In this document: in pieces, positions 48,470 to 58,750 of the stretch
Layout: every line of letters begins with the position of its first letter
Position numbering within the stretch: the stretch's first letter is position 1
NCBI RefSeq assembly: GCF_023856365.1
Contig: NC_064548.1
Span: 23,422,461-23,486,460, forward strand
Direction of reading: 5' to 3'
Source of the DNA: Brienomyrus brachyistius
Taxonomy: Eukaryota > Chordata > Actinopteri > Osteoglossiformes > Mormyridae
Length of the DNA: 64,000 bases
Made by a program: the position numbers and the translations under genes
The notes under the pieces: model-generated
What the model was told of the DNA's origin: nothing
Databases searched by the model: none
What the model saw: the letters and a program-made list of their open reading frames with translations, nothing else

Positions 48470-48920
48470 TGCATTGGACCAGCCCCCAGCACACACAGAA
48501 TAACCTGAACCGCCACACCTCCTGTGATCATCTTCCCCTGAATACTGAACAGCTGCATCGCATTGCCAGTAATTACTTATCCAGCTTATGCCTAGTGCTT
48601 ACCTAGTCCTGTCTGAAGTTTTGAGTGACTGCACCTTACTGAGTGTTTCCCCTCATTCATCGGTCTCTATGTACGACCTGTATTTTTGGCCGCCTGGACT
48701 CCTGATTCTTGCCTTATTTGCTCTCCTGGATTTGCTTGCTTCACTGATTGCTTTCGCATTATCCACCTTTTGCCTGCACCTGCCTTTTTGCTAGTGGATT
48801 TTCCCCAACGGCTTCCTTTGCTCTCTGCCTCTCTGCCTGTTTCTGACGATAATTTTAGCCTCCAAATTAAATTTCAATTCACCCTGCGATTAAATCCTTT
48901 CAGTTTGTTTATTGCAAAAA
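48470..48920 (+). repeat. LTR-like fragment, copy 2
   Basis: Same order of phrases as 43990-44490: '…cctagtgcttacctagtcct', 'gcctggactcctgattcttg' (48691), 'attatccaccttttgcctgc', and 3' 'agcctccaaattaaa'. The two copies are diverged, share orientation and lie about 4.5 kb apart. They could be two old LTR insertions or the two LTRs of one decayed element; the sequence between them shows no pol motifs. Confidence 0.45.
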
Positions 48921-49159
48921 TAAAATAGATTGACTTATTGACTTGCATCTATTCATGGAACAAATCCTTCGATAATTAATTGAGTATATTGTTCACTATA
49001 GTACACACGTGTTTTATATATCTTCTGTAACAGTCATTGGACCTGGTCTTGCCAGCAACTCTATACCTGTGTGGAAATATCCTCTCTTGAAAAATATGAT
49101 CAATCAACACTCCATTACACCCTGATAATGGTTACTAATGATTCTGCATACATGAGTGC

Positions 49160-49525
49160 AAATTCTGCGGGGGGGTTTTAGCCCTCAGTAATCAAAACCA
49201 GCAATACACCCCCCTGGAGACCTCAACCCCCCCCCCCAACCACCACAATTCAAGGGCCCTTGGCAGCCAAACGCCCTCCCTATAGGGTCAGGGGCCCTTG
49301 TAGGCAGAGGATCAAAGAATGTAGGCCCTAAGGTCTAAAATAGACAAACGAAAATACATTGTTGATAAGTGTTGCAAACTGTTTTTGGCTAGGGGCCCCA
49401 TGGGCCCCCTGCACCCCAAGGGCCCCTGGGCAGCGGCCCCGCTGGCCCGGTCCGTAATCCGTCCCTGATCACTGTGCTGGTCTCCACACCACCGCCTGGG
49501 GGGGGCCCTACTGTCATCTAAGCTG
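49160..49525 (+). repeat. Probable decayed DNA-transposon fragment with GC-rich end
   Basis: A run of 'gggcccct…' phrases ends in 'ggtccgtaatccgtccctga' (reverse complement begins cagggacggattacgg). This end is common in fish repeats. The opposite terminal repeat was not found, so boundaries are approximate. Confidence 0.35.
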
Positions 49526-50579
49526 GGCTGCACAGTGATCCGCTTGCTGTCTTATCAGGAGAGTATGAATGTTCAACAAAACAAAACAGGAATGTCGATA
49601 TTTTATTTTATTCAGGCTTGGTACTGGAAGAGAATACTCTGTATAATACTGGAAAAAATTATGATTTATGATATTTTTTTCTGTTTTCTGCACGTAAAAA
49701 TTGGATAAATTATGATGTTGCCTTTTATACACACAATTAGCTCTCTGTCGCTATGTGGCATGGATTTGGTATCGTTTTGGTGCCCTCTGTTGGAGGACTT
49801 TGCGGAAGAACCTCACACACATTAAAAATATGAATAATAATGATAACTGAATTCTAATATCATCTGCAACAAATACACATATTTTGGGTTTTTGGTCTCA
49901 ATCAATCACCAGAATTATCAAGAAAGTTTAACAATGAATGGTTTGTCTTCGGGAAATGTCAAGGTCTCTAAATGCCTTTTAACTGAAGCACCACCATGAA
50001 GTATATTCTCATAGCCTCATCATTATTGATCAGTTTGGACCTGCCCCAGAGATCTCCAAAAATTGGCAAAAACAGGTTGTAAACTCTGCGGAGAAGGTCG
50101 GAAAAGATCAGTGCTAACTCCTCTTATTCAGCACATAAACTGTTTCAAAAGCTTCCCTCAGGTAAATGCAGCCTGACATCACCTTCCACCTTCCTCTCTA
50201 GAGCCACAAACATGTTCAACTATGAATACTTGGACTGAACTGCTTTTAACTACGTAGCACGTTGCAACTTATGAACATTATCAGGCCATATGGCCTACAG
50301 ATTCATCCCATTGTTCCATCCTACTCATACTTATTCATGTACATCTTATTCTTTAAAAAAAATTGCAAGTGGAATTGACAACACATTAATGTTAAAGTGA
50401 TATTGCATTACAGCATAATTCCTTGCCGCCAGTGTTCATTCTGATACCCCGATGGGAAAATAGTATGAGCACAGATTTTTATTAATTAGCTGTAGTATTG
50501 GTCAGCTAAATCAAAAAGAAATTGGAGGAAAAAAAAACTACATTTAATGCATTTAAAACGTTAGCTTCCAAATGTATAC

Positions 50580-50945
50580 TTAAAAAACAGTAACGCCTCG
50601 TGCACAAATACTTAGTAGTAACCCAGTTACTACTGAAGAACAAATCATGAACAAATGTAGTCACTACTTAAGATGAAATATTTGTAATGATTCATTAATG
50701 ATGAACAAGCAAGACGTTCACTTGTGTTATTCATGACTGGTTCCTTCAGAAGTTCACTAAGATTTACAGAATTAACAGATATCGTAACAAATAGAGTAAC
50801 TACTTGGGGTTAAAGTTGCATCATGATTCATTAATGATGAACAAACGTAACAGTTTGTAATTAACACTTGGTTTGAGGTTAATTAATACATACGTAATAG
50901 TATATTACTACAGTATTTGTGTATCCTCAAGTAAAGTGTGACCAA
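50580..50945 (+). mobile_element. MITE-like element with inverted ends and internal direct repeat
   Basis: The left end has 'cctcgtgcacaaatacttag' + 'tagtaac'. The right end, reverse-complemented, has 'ttgaggatacacaaatactg' + 'tagtaat', giving inverted termini. A 19-bp phrase tgattcattaatgatgaac occurs twice (about 50690 and 50823). 'tcaagtaaagtgtgacc' at the right end matches the ggtcacactttacttga type of fish MITE. No ORF. Confidence 0.55.
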
Positions 50946-51211
50946 AAAGGAGCATAATGTGTGAATCAGAAAGTGTTTGGATAGCTGGATGACTGGTGGG
51001 GCATGGCTGTGTGCTGTCCGGGTCACCATGGGGGACTGAGAAAGTCATGTATGGAAATGAATAAATGATATTCTGAAAAGAGCAGGTTTTACGTGGTTAT
51101 TTATTATTGTAAGATGTGATGGTATTGGTTTGCTCTTGGTGATGCTTGAGAATTACGCTGTACATTGTTGGCTGGTGGAACGTTTATCTGACGTAGTACA
51201 TCATTACTGAG

Positions 51212-51499
51212 CTAGTCAAGGTGGCTAGTTGCAAAAATTCTTAAGTTCGGTCTCTGCATAAAAGTCAGAAAATGAGTCAAATTTTCCATGACTTGCTCTT
51301 GCCCTGTCGACACCGTCATCAGCTTGGCAGAGAGTGCAGAAAATCCCACTGGTCCATAAGCAGGGGTAGGAGCTGCTTCAGGACCAGCCTCTGGAAGGTC
51401 TTCATGATGTGCGATGGGAGAGAAGCCGGGCTGATGTCCTTCAGGAGTGATCCGTCTGCGGCACTGAGACCACACAGGATGTCCTCCAGCATCTAGCAA
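51212..51499 (-). pseudogene. Possible retroelement coding remnant
   Basis: The minus-strand open frame MLDAGGHPVWSQCRRR… has a LINE-like flavour, with basic and Trp residues and no start context. The plus strand shows 'ggaccagcctctggaaggtc' + 'ttcatgatgtgcgatggga', which resembles text seen in fish repeats and coding remnants. I cannot assign a family. It may equally be a chance ORF. Confidence 0.2.
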
Positions 51500-51547
51500 G
51501 TGGAAGTTTTACTTGCGGAAGAACAGATTCAACTAATAGATTATATA

Positions 51548-52050
51548 TACAGCTCTGGATAAAAATGAGACCTTTCAATATTTTTTAATAATCTGCATTT
51601 TTAAATTCCGGTTTAATCCTGGTTTCCTCAAGCAGAAGGTTTCACTGTGAGGCAGGCTGCTTCCAGGCTCAAGGTTTCTAACACAGCAATACACAAGAAT
51701 AAGATGAAGCAGGAGACACTGGGAACGAGCAGAAACCAGCCAGCGGACGGAAGAGACTTTCTAATTCCAGAAATGACCATCAATTTACCCAGCAGTGCCT
51801 CATATATCAGAGGGTGACCTCAAGTGACCTTCGAAAAGAATAGGTTAACAGTAAGTGGTGTGAAGTGCTCTGTTAGGACAATAGGCTTCTAGAAGCAGGA
51901 CTGACGGCCCATAAAGCAAGGAAGGAGACCTGCATCAGTGAGAAGGGAGAAAGAGCCGGGTTGGAGTTTGCAAAAAATACATATATTAGTCACATACCCA
52001 TAAACTGAAAAATTCGCTCTGGTCTCTTCATTTATTCCAGAGCTGCATAA
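51548..52050 (+). mobile_element. Decayed Tc1/mariner-like element
   Basis: The left end acagctctggataaaaatga + gacc and the right end, reverse-complemented, tgcagctctggaataaatga + agagacc are matching inverted termini. Both lie at TA-rich borders (tatata|cagctctgg and ccagagctg|cataaa). The 0.5-kb interior is too short and broken for a transposase. The end sequence cagctctgga…agagacc is a familiar fish Tc1-type end. Confidence 0.55.
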
Positions 52051-52139
52051 ATTTTTAAATGAAATTATGTCTGATGCGTCTCGGTTACTAGTATGGAACA
52101 GACTGATCTTACTCCAACCACAGAGCTGTATCCTCGTAG

Positions 52140-52680
52140 AAGTTAGCCTTTGATGTGTCCAATTCCCTGATCTGTTTAGTGTAGCTAATTGATTAGAAAC
52201 ACTGTCAGCGAAGGATCTTCTGTGGCCCGCGACGATAACCTCTCACTCTCGGGCCTGGTAATGACACCCACCATTTTATAAAGACCAAGACTTTATATTT
52301 AACAGAGCAGTTATCTTTGGCCAGAGGCTACGTGAGATCTCGCTTTCTAACTGCCGCAAAGCAAAGGGCATCGCAAACCTCGACCAAGACTTAAAAAGCT
52401 CAGCCCACCTCACTTCCTCGTTAATTTCCCATTAATTAATTTGCAACTCCTCCCATTGGCTGTCTCAGTGAGACATATTTATTGTCAGACAATTGTTTAC
52501 GCATGGAATATTTTTCCAGACAGTCAGAAATCTGATGGTTTCCATGCCTATGAGACGAAACAGGCCTATTTTGGGAAGTACGCATTTAGTCTGCTATTAA
52601 ACAGGCAGTGGGACAATGCCAAGGAAAATGGTGTGTGGCCCCTTATTCCTGCAACAGTTTAATGCTTAAAGTCTCAGAAT
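52140..52680. promoter_or_regulatory. Candidate conserved non-coding element
   Basis: About 540 bp of non-repetitive DNA with a perfect TCF/LEF core CTTTGATG (52148-52155), a TAATTGATTAG-type homeodomain cluster near 52185, ttaattaattt near 52430, and an inverted CCAAT (attgg) near 52455. The text looks unlike the neighbouring decayed repeats. This is a motif-based guess only; conservation was not tested. Confidence 0.25.
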
Positions 52681-52859
52681 TAAATCAAGAAGAAGCATAT
52701 TTTTTTGTTCCTAGCAGCCTCAGAAATCCAAGCATTCGCCGCATCGCATCCTAACAGTGTGCTTGCCAACAAGAGATCTTAGGCGAGCACGGACCCTCAG
52801 CGGTGGTCAGGGATGCAGGCTTGAAATGGACATGAGACAGGTGCCAGCGTAGGACTTCT

Positions 52860-52880
52860 GGGGGGGGGGGTGGGGGGGGG
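52860..52880 (+). repeat. Poly(G) tract
   Basis: Two G runs (10 and 9-10 bases) separated by a single T. Confidence 0.85.
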
Positions 52881-53682
52881 TGAATCATCAACCTACAAAT
52901 TCAAAAGAGTCTTTTTCCTCGGAACTTGCATGCATACAATCACAGAAATAAACACCGATTAATTTAGTCATTTAAGTGCCAATTAGGCAGTTTATCGTTG
53001 AAATTTACTAAATGAACAATAAATAGTCATTAGAGGGCTTATCGGTTTGCAATAGCTATTATAAGACCTGACTAAATGACTTGGCTTGTTGAAACACCGC
53101 TTGAGATCTTACACGGCTGTTGGTGTCTTCCTGGTCGTGTTGTGAAGATGAGATTCGGTTCTGCTGTCGGCGAGTGCAAAATAATGCATGTCATGTCGTT
53201 GCTGTATTTCCCGTCACACGGCACCATGAAGTACATGCCGTACTGTTGGACACCTGTGTTGTTCAGTTCAAAGCCACGTCCCATATTTCTCTCGCCCTGT
53301 TGATTTCCCTCACTTTTGATTACGCCTGACTTTCCCTGTAGTCTCCCTGAGGTCCAAAGCAATGAAGCCTCCACTGATTGCAGGGAGAAATAACTAAGTC
53401 TTCTGTCGAGTGACTTAAATAAGGTACACAAAGATCCTGAAGGTCGTATGGCCTGCTTTCTGACCCACAATGCACGGCGGTGACATGGAAATAGTTAAAG
53501 AGAAGGGTCCAATCAGCCAAACCATGGTTACAGTGGTTATATGCATTTGCAAAAGCCTGCAGTCCATGATAATAGAGCAGTGAAACTTAACCATGAATAT
53601 TAACATTTAAAATGAAAACCAATGTCTTTAGTCTTATCATATCTGAAACAATTAAATTATTTTAGAGTCCCTGCTTAGACTG

Positions 53683-53768
53683 CTGGCCCTGCGACCCGAC
53701 CCCGACGCCAGATAAGCAGCAGAAAATGGATGGATGGATGGACAGACAGACTGATGGATGGATAGAAT
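53683..53768 (+). repeat. Retroposon 3' tail with (ggat)n
   Basis: 'ccctgcgacccgaccccgac' + 'gccagataagcagcagaaaa' + 'tggatggatgg' is the typical tail of a fish LINE/SINE family. Confidence 0.65.
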
Positions 53769-53885
53769 ACACAGTGCTTTACCTTCAAAAGTAGCAATTT
53801 CTGTGCACATTATTTTCTATAATCATATTCCTTATATGGATCATATTCCTTGCTTTGCATGAGGAGAAGCATCTGAGGTCACTAT

Positions 53886-53905
53886 CCCCCCCCCCCCCCC
53901 CCCCC
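53886..53905 (+). repeat. Poly(C) tract, 20 bases
   Basis: Uninterrupted C run. A second run of 18 C lies only about 150 bp further at 54055-54072. Confidence 0.9.
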
Positions 53906-54054
53906 ACCATTGGAAACTGACAAACCTTAAGAAAACCAGCCCTGATTCTCCTGTACTCCTGTATCTGCGTCTGTTGTGAAGCAGTTGGTGTCACTCAATG
54001 GCCTCTGCGGGGTGATGTAGGATGGGGGAGGGGGGAGACAGGTTGCAGCCAAAT

Positions 54055-54072
54055 CCCCCCCCCCCCCCCCCC
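54055..54072 (+). repeat. Poly(C) tract, 18 bases
   Basis: Uninterrupted C run. Together with 53886-53905 it makes a pair of long C runs in the same strand orientation. Confidence 0.9.
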
Positions 54073-54544
54073 GAAACCCATCACAGAGATCTTCCACCCT
54101 AAATATAGCAGCGTGTTCCCCTGGAGGGAGTGACTCAGCCCTCGGCAGCACGTGGCTTCTTGAGCCGGGAAGCTTTGATCACTAGCCGGAGCTAAACGGA
54201 GCTCCCATTTCATGCATGAATTACCGCTTTCAGGAATATCACTTGGGATGACCCCGTGCACTCGCACTTTTTTAAACCGAACTTTTAATCTCCCCCTCCC
54301 ACTTATGCTTTAACTAAAGATTTTTTTTTCTACCCTGAAAAGGATTCAATCATAAACTCTCAGAACAGCGGGGAAGGAAATTTTGCCATATTTAATTAAT
54401 TATGTGCTTCGGGCCCTGGTGGACTAAGACAGGGAAGCAAATGAAATTCTGGTAAATATAAGAAACTCTATAATGAGTGGTGAAGGTCCACCCCCCCCCA
54501 CCCACCCACCACCCCCCACCCCCATGGAGAGCATCTCACATCAT

Positions 54545-54690
54545 CGAAGGTGGGAGTTTGAATCCTATATTAGCTCTGGATGTGTGGGTTCTGCATGTTC
54601 CCCTGTGTCTGGGTTCCACCTGATGTCCAAATACATGCACCTTGACTAGATTACATCTCTCTATTGATTGTAGAGAGAACGTGTGACATT
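54545..54690 (+). repeat. LINE/SINE 3'-region fragment
   Basis: 'gtgggttctgcatgttcccc' + 'tgtgtctgggttccacctga' + 'tgtccaaatacatgcacctt' matches the common 'ggttttgcatgttctcc … tttcctcc … tccaaagacatgca' text of fish retroposon 3' ends. It is the same region as 21797-22070 but on the opposite strand. Confidence 0.55.
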
Positions 54691-54819
54691 TACTCACAAT
54701 ATCTACACAATGTGAACAAACCTGTTACTTTTAGGCTTGAGGGAACATTTTTTAGGTCTTCACAATATAAACTTAATTTTTATTAAAAAATCATTGTATG
54801 TGGTCAGACAACTAAAAAT

Positions 54820-54945
54820 GACAAAAGTCTTGTATTTTGTTGGGTGACATGGATAAGGTTGGGGCTGGGTGGGGGGGGTAAGGGTATTATAGGCAGCACT
54901 AGGGTTATGCCAAGAGATGAAATAGAGATTCCACACAATGATAGG

Positions 54946-54983
<38 letters not shown>

Positions 54984-55260
54984 CGGGTATACCTATCCTT
55001 ACGGGGACAAAATGTCCCCATAATGTGATAAACATACATTTTTTTCTCTGTTTTATAGAAAACTCTATTTTATAAAAATCAGTGACTGCTATGAAAAAGT
55101 TAAAAATGCAAAAGCTCTTGTATTTTGCTTGGTTACTTATGGTTATGGTTAGGGCTGGGTGGGGGTTAAGGTTCTCATAGTTAGCGTTAGCATTTTTCCC
55201 ATAGAAGTTAATGAGTGGGCCCCATAAGGATAGGTATACCCTACGTGTGTGTGTCTGTCT
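54820..55260 (-). repeat. Dispersed repeat with (TG)n, sister of 7490-7615
   Basis: (TG)n at 54948-54981 is followed by 'gggtatacctatccttacgg' + 'ggacaaaatgtccccataat' + 'gtgataaa', the reverse of the 7490-7615 block. A related second piece 'ccccataaggataggtatac' + 'cct' lies at 55220-55242 beside more gtgtgt/ctgtct repeats. 'gggctgggtggggg' phrases near 54863 and 55154 suggest that a larger unit is repeated here. Confidence 0.6.
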
Positions 55261-55721
55261 GTCTGTGTGTCCGCCTCTGTGTCTGTGTTTTTGATCTGAG
55301 ATGGATCAGAACCCCGTCCAGATCGCAGCCCTGCTTGGTGCCTTCTGCTGCAGCACCTTTATCCTCCATGACTCTGTTCAGGAAAAGTAGCTAGAAGGCA
55401 GATGGAAAACTGATTATTCTTCATACAAACTGCTTTTTCTGTACGTTCTGTTTATTCTCCAGTTACACTGTTGGCTGTAGCGTCCCAGGTTTCTGCCAAA
55501 TGAAGTACTTTGTGTATATTGGCTTCCACTGGTGAACGCTACTGACAGAAATACCTGGGCCATTAAGTATTACAGGCTTTTCTGTACAGTTCTGCCCCCT
55601 GCTGCTTGTTCACAGTACTGCTTATCTTCAATATAATAATAAGTGACTTTGTTACATCTGGAAGTGCAACAAAGCGAGAAGGTGTAATTGTGTTATTTCC
55701 ACATTTGTCTGGTTTTTGCAG

Positions 55722-55835
55722 CCCATCCTGGGTTGTTCCCTGCCTCGTGCCCATTGATTCCGGGATAGGCTCTGGACCCCCCGCGACCCAGTAGGATAAG
55801 CGGTTTGGAAAATGGAAGGATGGATGGATGATCTC
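55722..55835 (+). repeat. Retroposon 3' tail, well preserved
   Basis: 'gggttgttccctgcctcgtg' + 'cccattgattccgggatagg' + 'ctctggaccccccgcgaccc' + 'agtaggataagcggtttgga' + 'aaatgg…ggatggatgg' is the best-preserved copy in the window of the widespread fish tail. Confidence 0.75.
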
Positions 55836-56388
55836 GTAGCTTCGCGGCCCGGAATAGACAGAGCGGGTAAAAAAAATGGATGGAGGATAATAATGCAGTA
55901 GCAGGTTATGACCGCAAGATGGAGACGCCACATCATATATTCAGAGGTGGTTCTGTGGTAATTATGAGTTTAATTTGATAGGTGGATCCATGAAAATTCT
56001 TATGTAATTGTTTATTTACGATGAGGATTGCAGCGAAATTACTTATTTCAGTGTCTCTATCTAGTTTCGATATTGATTTTCTAGTTTGCTGTTGCGCTTC
56101 CCTTGTACTGCCTTTGTTCTACTTTCACAGTTTATGTGATGCCGTTAAACTTTTGTTAAAAGCAATATCTGAAATTGAAGTCCCCTGATAATGAATTTTG
56201 TAACATTTTGCGGCACATATGAAGTCCAGGATATGTGTATTTGCAGTAACATAAAAGCCTAACTGATGCTTTTATGTGAGATGTCAAAAGAATACATCCA
56301 TTTAAGACGTACTTTAGTCGAGCAGTAAAAATGAATTACATACTTTTCTTAGACATTTAATTAATAATAATAATATTTTCCTCACTCC

Positions 56389-56392
<4 letters not shown>

Positions 56393-56446
<54 letters not shown>
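56393..56446 (+). repeat. (TA)n microsatellite, about 27 repeats
   Basis: Pure alternating TA with a second shorter TA run at about 56460-56475. Self-complementary, able to form a cruciform. Confidence 0.95.
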
Positions 56447-56448
<2 letters not shown>

Positions 56449-56974
56449 TATTTTTATTAGATATATATATATATAAACATGGCAGATGCCAGTGTCAAAA
56501 TAAAAATACTGATCATTTCGATGAACTGAGGAGCTAGAGAAGGCGTAAATCCCAGCTGTGCCTTTAAACAAAGTTTTGGGTCGAGTTGTTAAAAGCGTAT
56601 TTATATATGTATCATTGTAACATCTGTGTGTGGTTTTTATTTATTTATTTATTTGAGCGTCTGCCGACTGAATAATTAACAGCGGAACATCTGCGAGCTC
56701 TCGGCAGCCCTCTCAGACAGCCACCCCGCGAGCAGACAGCAGACATGGCTTCTGCCCAATTATCAGCTCCGGCAGGATGCAGGAGATGCAGAAAGACCCC
56801 CAGAAGGTGGGGAGGCAGGATGGGTGACTTGGCACATTTCACACGAATAAAATATCAAAGCAAGCAACACCTGCTGAATGGAGTCTTCTAATTTCATAGC
56901 TTAAAAGACTTTCTTATGGGAATGCAAACCTCTGACTCTGATTTGACCAATAATCTATTGATCTTCCATGAGCT

Positions 56975-57070
56975 TAGCGTCACAGTGAGCCTGCGCCCGG
57001 AAGCACATTGCACGTGTCGGGTAACACCCAGGGCAGGATGGCAGTCCGTCACAAGGCACTCAAATACGCA
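56975..57070 (-). repeat. Retroposon fragment, reverse orientation
   Basis: 'cccagggcaggatggcagtc' + 'cgtcacaaggca' is the reversed 'tgccctgtgatggactggcatcctg' text of fish LINE/SINE 3' ends. Confidence 0.5.
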
Positions 57071-57129
57071 CAACAAGAGAAGGGACTGGAAAGCTTATGT
57101 GTGAACTCCACAGATACAGAGCAAGAAGT

Positions 57130-58320
57130 ACAAATAAATTTCCTTTTAATGACCGTGACATTTGGGAAACTGTGCTCCACGTAATGAGAAGTGATTGAAA
57201 GCCAGTCCTGTAAACGGCCCCCTCTTCGCCACGTGCCTGGGCCACAGGTGTTGTCAGTCTTTGTTGCACTGAGACTCCTGCCTTCCTATTGGCTGTGAGT
57301 CAGTGGGGGCTTCACAGATGGAGGACCCGCGTGTGGCCGCCCTTAGCCCGACAAAATCAGTGTGGGGCGGGGGGGGGGAGGAAGTGGTTCAGTATTTAAT
57401 TACATAAACCGCTCTCTTTGCTTTTTGCCAAACCCCTTTGTGACGTAATGCCAAGCAAAGTAATATTAAAACTGCAGGTTTTCCATTTCGTAAGTATGAA
57501 ATAGCCACTACCCCCCCCCCCCCTCCACAAAATAAATAAAGAAAAATCTATACAAATTGCAAACACTGCAGGAAATCTTTTATGCGAACACCTAGCTGTA
57601 CCACTGTATCCTTGGATACCAGACTGCAACCGTAAATGATGCGTTTGTCTTTATCACGGGCTAAAAGGTCTGTTCCACTAAATAGATCATCAGATGTACT
57701 CTTGGGCTGAGAAAACGACTAAGAAAACAACACACACAAGACAAATTGGGTATTTAAAATATGTTTGTTGCTGATGCAGGAAAGGAAGGTTTGCCATTCT
57801 GCGCATTCGTCCAACGTGATTTTTAATATTACTTAAAATTGAGTTTGTCGAGTGCTTTTTGCCCCCGTGTTTAACGGTCTCCAGGGTCCGTGATGGTCAT
57901 CTCTCGCACTTCTGCTGTATCTGCCTTTATCCCAGCTGGGTGCTGCCTCCATCCATTATTTCCTAGAAGTCCATACATTTCTTAGTTTTCAATTCAACTC
58001 ATCTTCTGGACACAATACCGTAAGTTTCACATAGACCTATCGGAGGAAACAATAGTAGAATTTGGAAGGAGAATAATTAGTCAAATTAAGCAATTAACGA
58101 AAGAATGGAACAGCGTCCTCCACGTACAAGGGCTTTTTCAAACACCTGCCCTGTGTCTTTTCTGCTCCAGATTCCATTGTATTTTGACTGCTTTTATGAC
58201 TGAACAAAGTCGTTTTTGTCATGGAACAGATCTGGTCATGAGAACATTTCGCCCGTTTCCGGTTGTCACGGAATGGATAAGTCCACTATTAGAAAAATAT
58301 CAAAGCTATCGGCTTCTAAA
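57130..58320. other. Intergenic, cdk5r2 upstream flank
   Basis: Contains a poly(G)-rich stretch at 57362-57379, a poly(C) run at 57510-57521, and an AP-1-type tgagtca with a nearby attggc (57288-57303). No gene. Confidence 0.5.
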
Positions 58321-58323
58321 TGT

Positions 58324-58380
58324 CCATATATGGCGTGATATAAAAAATACGTCTTGGTCACCGAGACCGCTTCTGATTGG
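58324..58380 (+). promoter_or_regulatory. CArG box, TATA-like and inverted CCAAT motifs upstream of cdk5r2
   Basis: CCATATATGG (58324-58333) is a perfect CC(A/T)6GG serum-response/MADS site. TATAAAA follows at 58339-58345, and ATTGG (inverted CCAAT) at 58376-58380. They lie 371-427 bp before the cdk5r2 start codon, where a promoter for an intronless gene would be expected. CCAAT boxes normally lie before, not after, a TATA box, so the exact start site stays open. Confidence 0.4.
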
Positions 58381-58750
58381 TCCTACCAACTGCCCGTCAT
58401 TGCCTGCCCTTCTCTGTTTGGCTGAGCTGGAACGATTCGTCCGGGTTTGCAGCTTCATTCGAGTTATACTTGCTTTGTCGAGAGTCCCCCCTCCCCTTCC
58501 CAGTCCTGCCCACTGATCTCATTGACCGCGGCTGTGGGTTACCGGGTTGCTGCAGAAGGAGTGGCCGTGTGCACACCACCGCTTGCTGGAATCCTTGCCT
58601 CTGCAGCATTAGTGATCGACCATAATCTATCCATGGACCTGAATCAACGCGCCTGATAAGAAAAACTTCGGGGCAGCCTCCGGGACCCGGAGCGAGCAAC
58701 AGGACAGCGCATTCCCCGAGGCCGTTGGGTGTTGGCCGGAAGAGGCAGAG

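Noticed and set aside
53072..53470. 132-codon minus-strand ORF containing FELNNTGVQQYGMYFMVP
   Set aside because: It looks protein-like in part, but I recognise no family. It starts and ends without gene signals and overlaps other frames. Left as a chance ORF or unidentified remnant.
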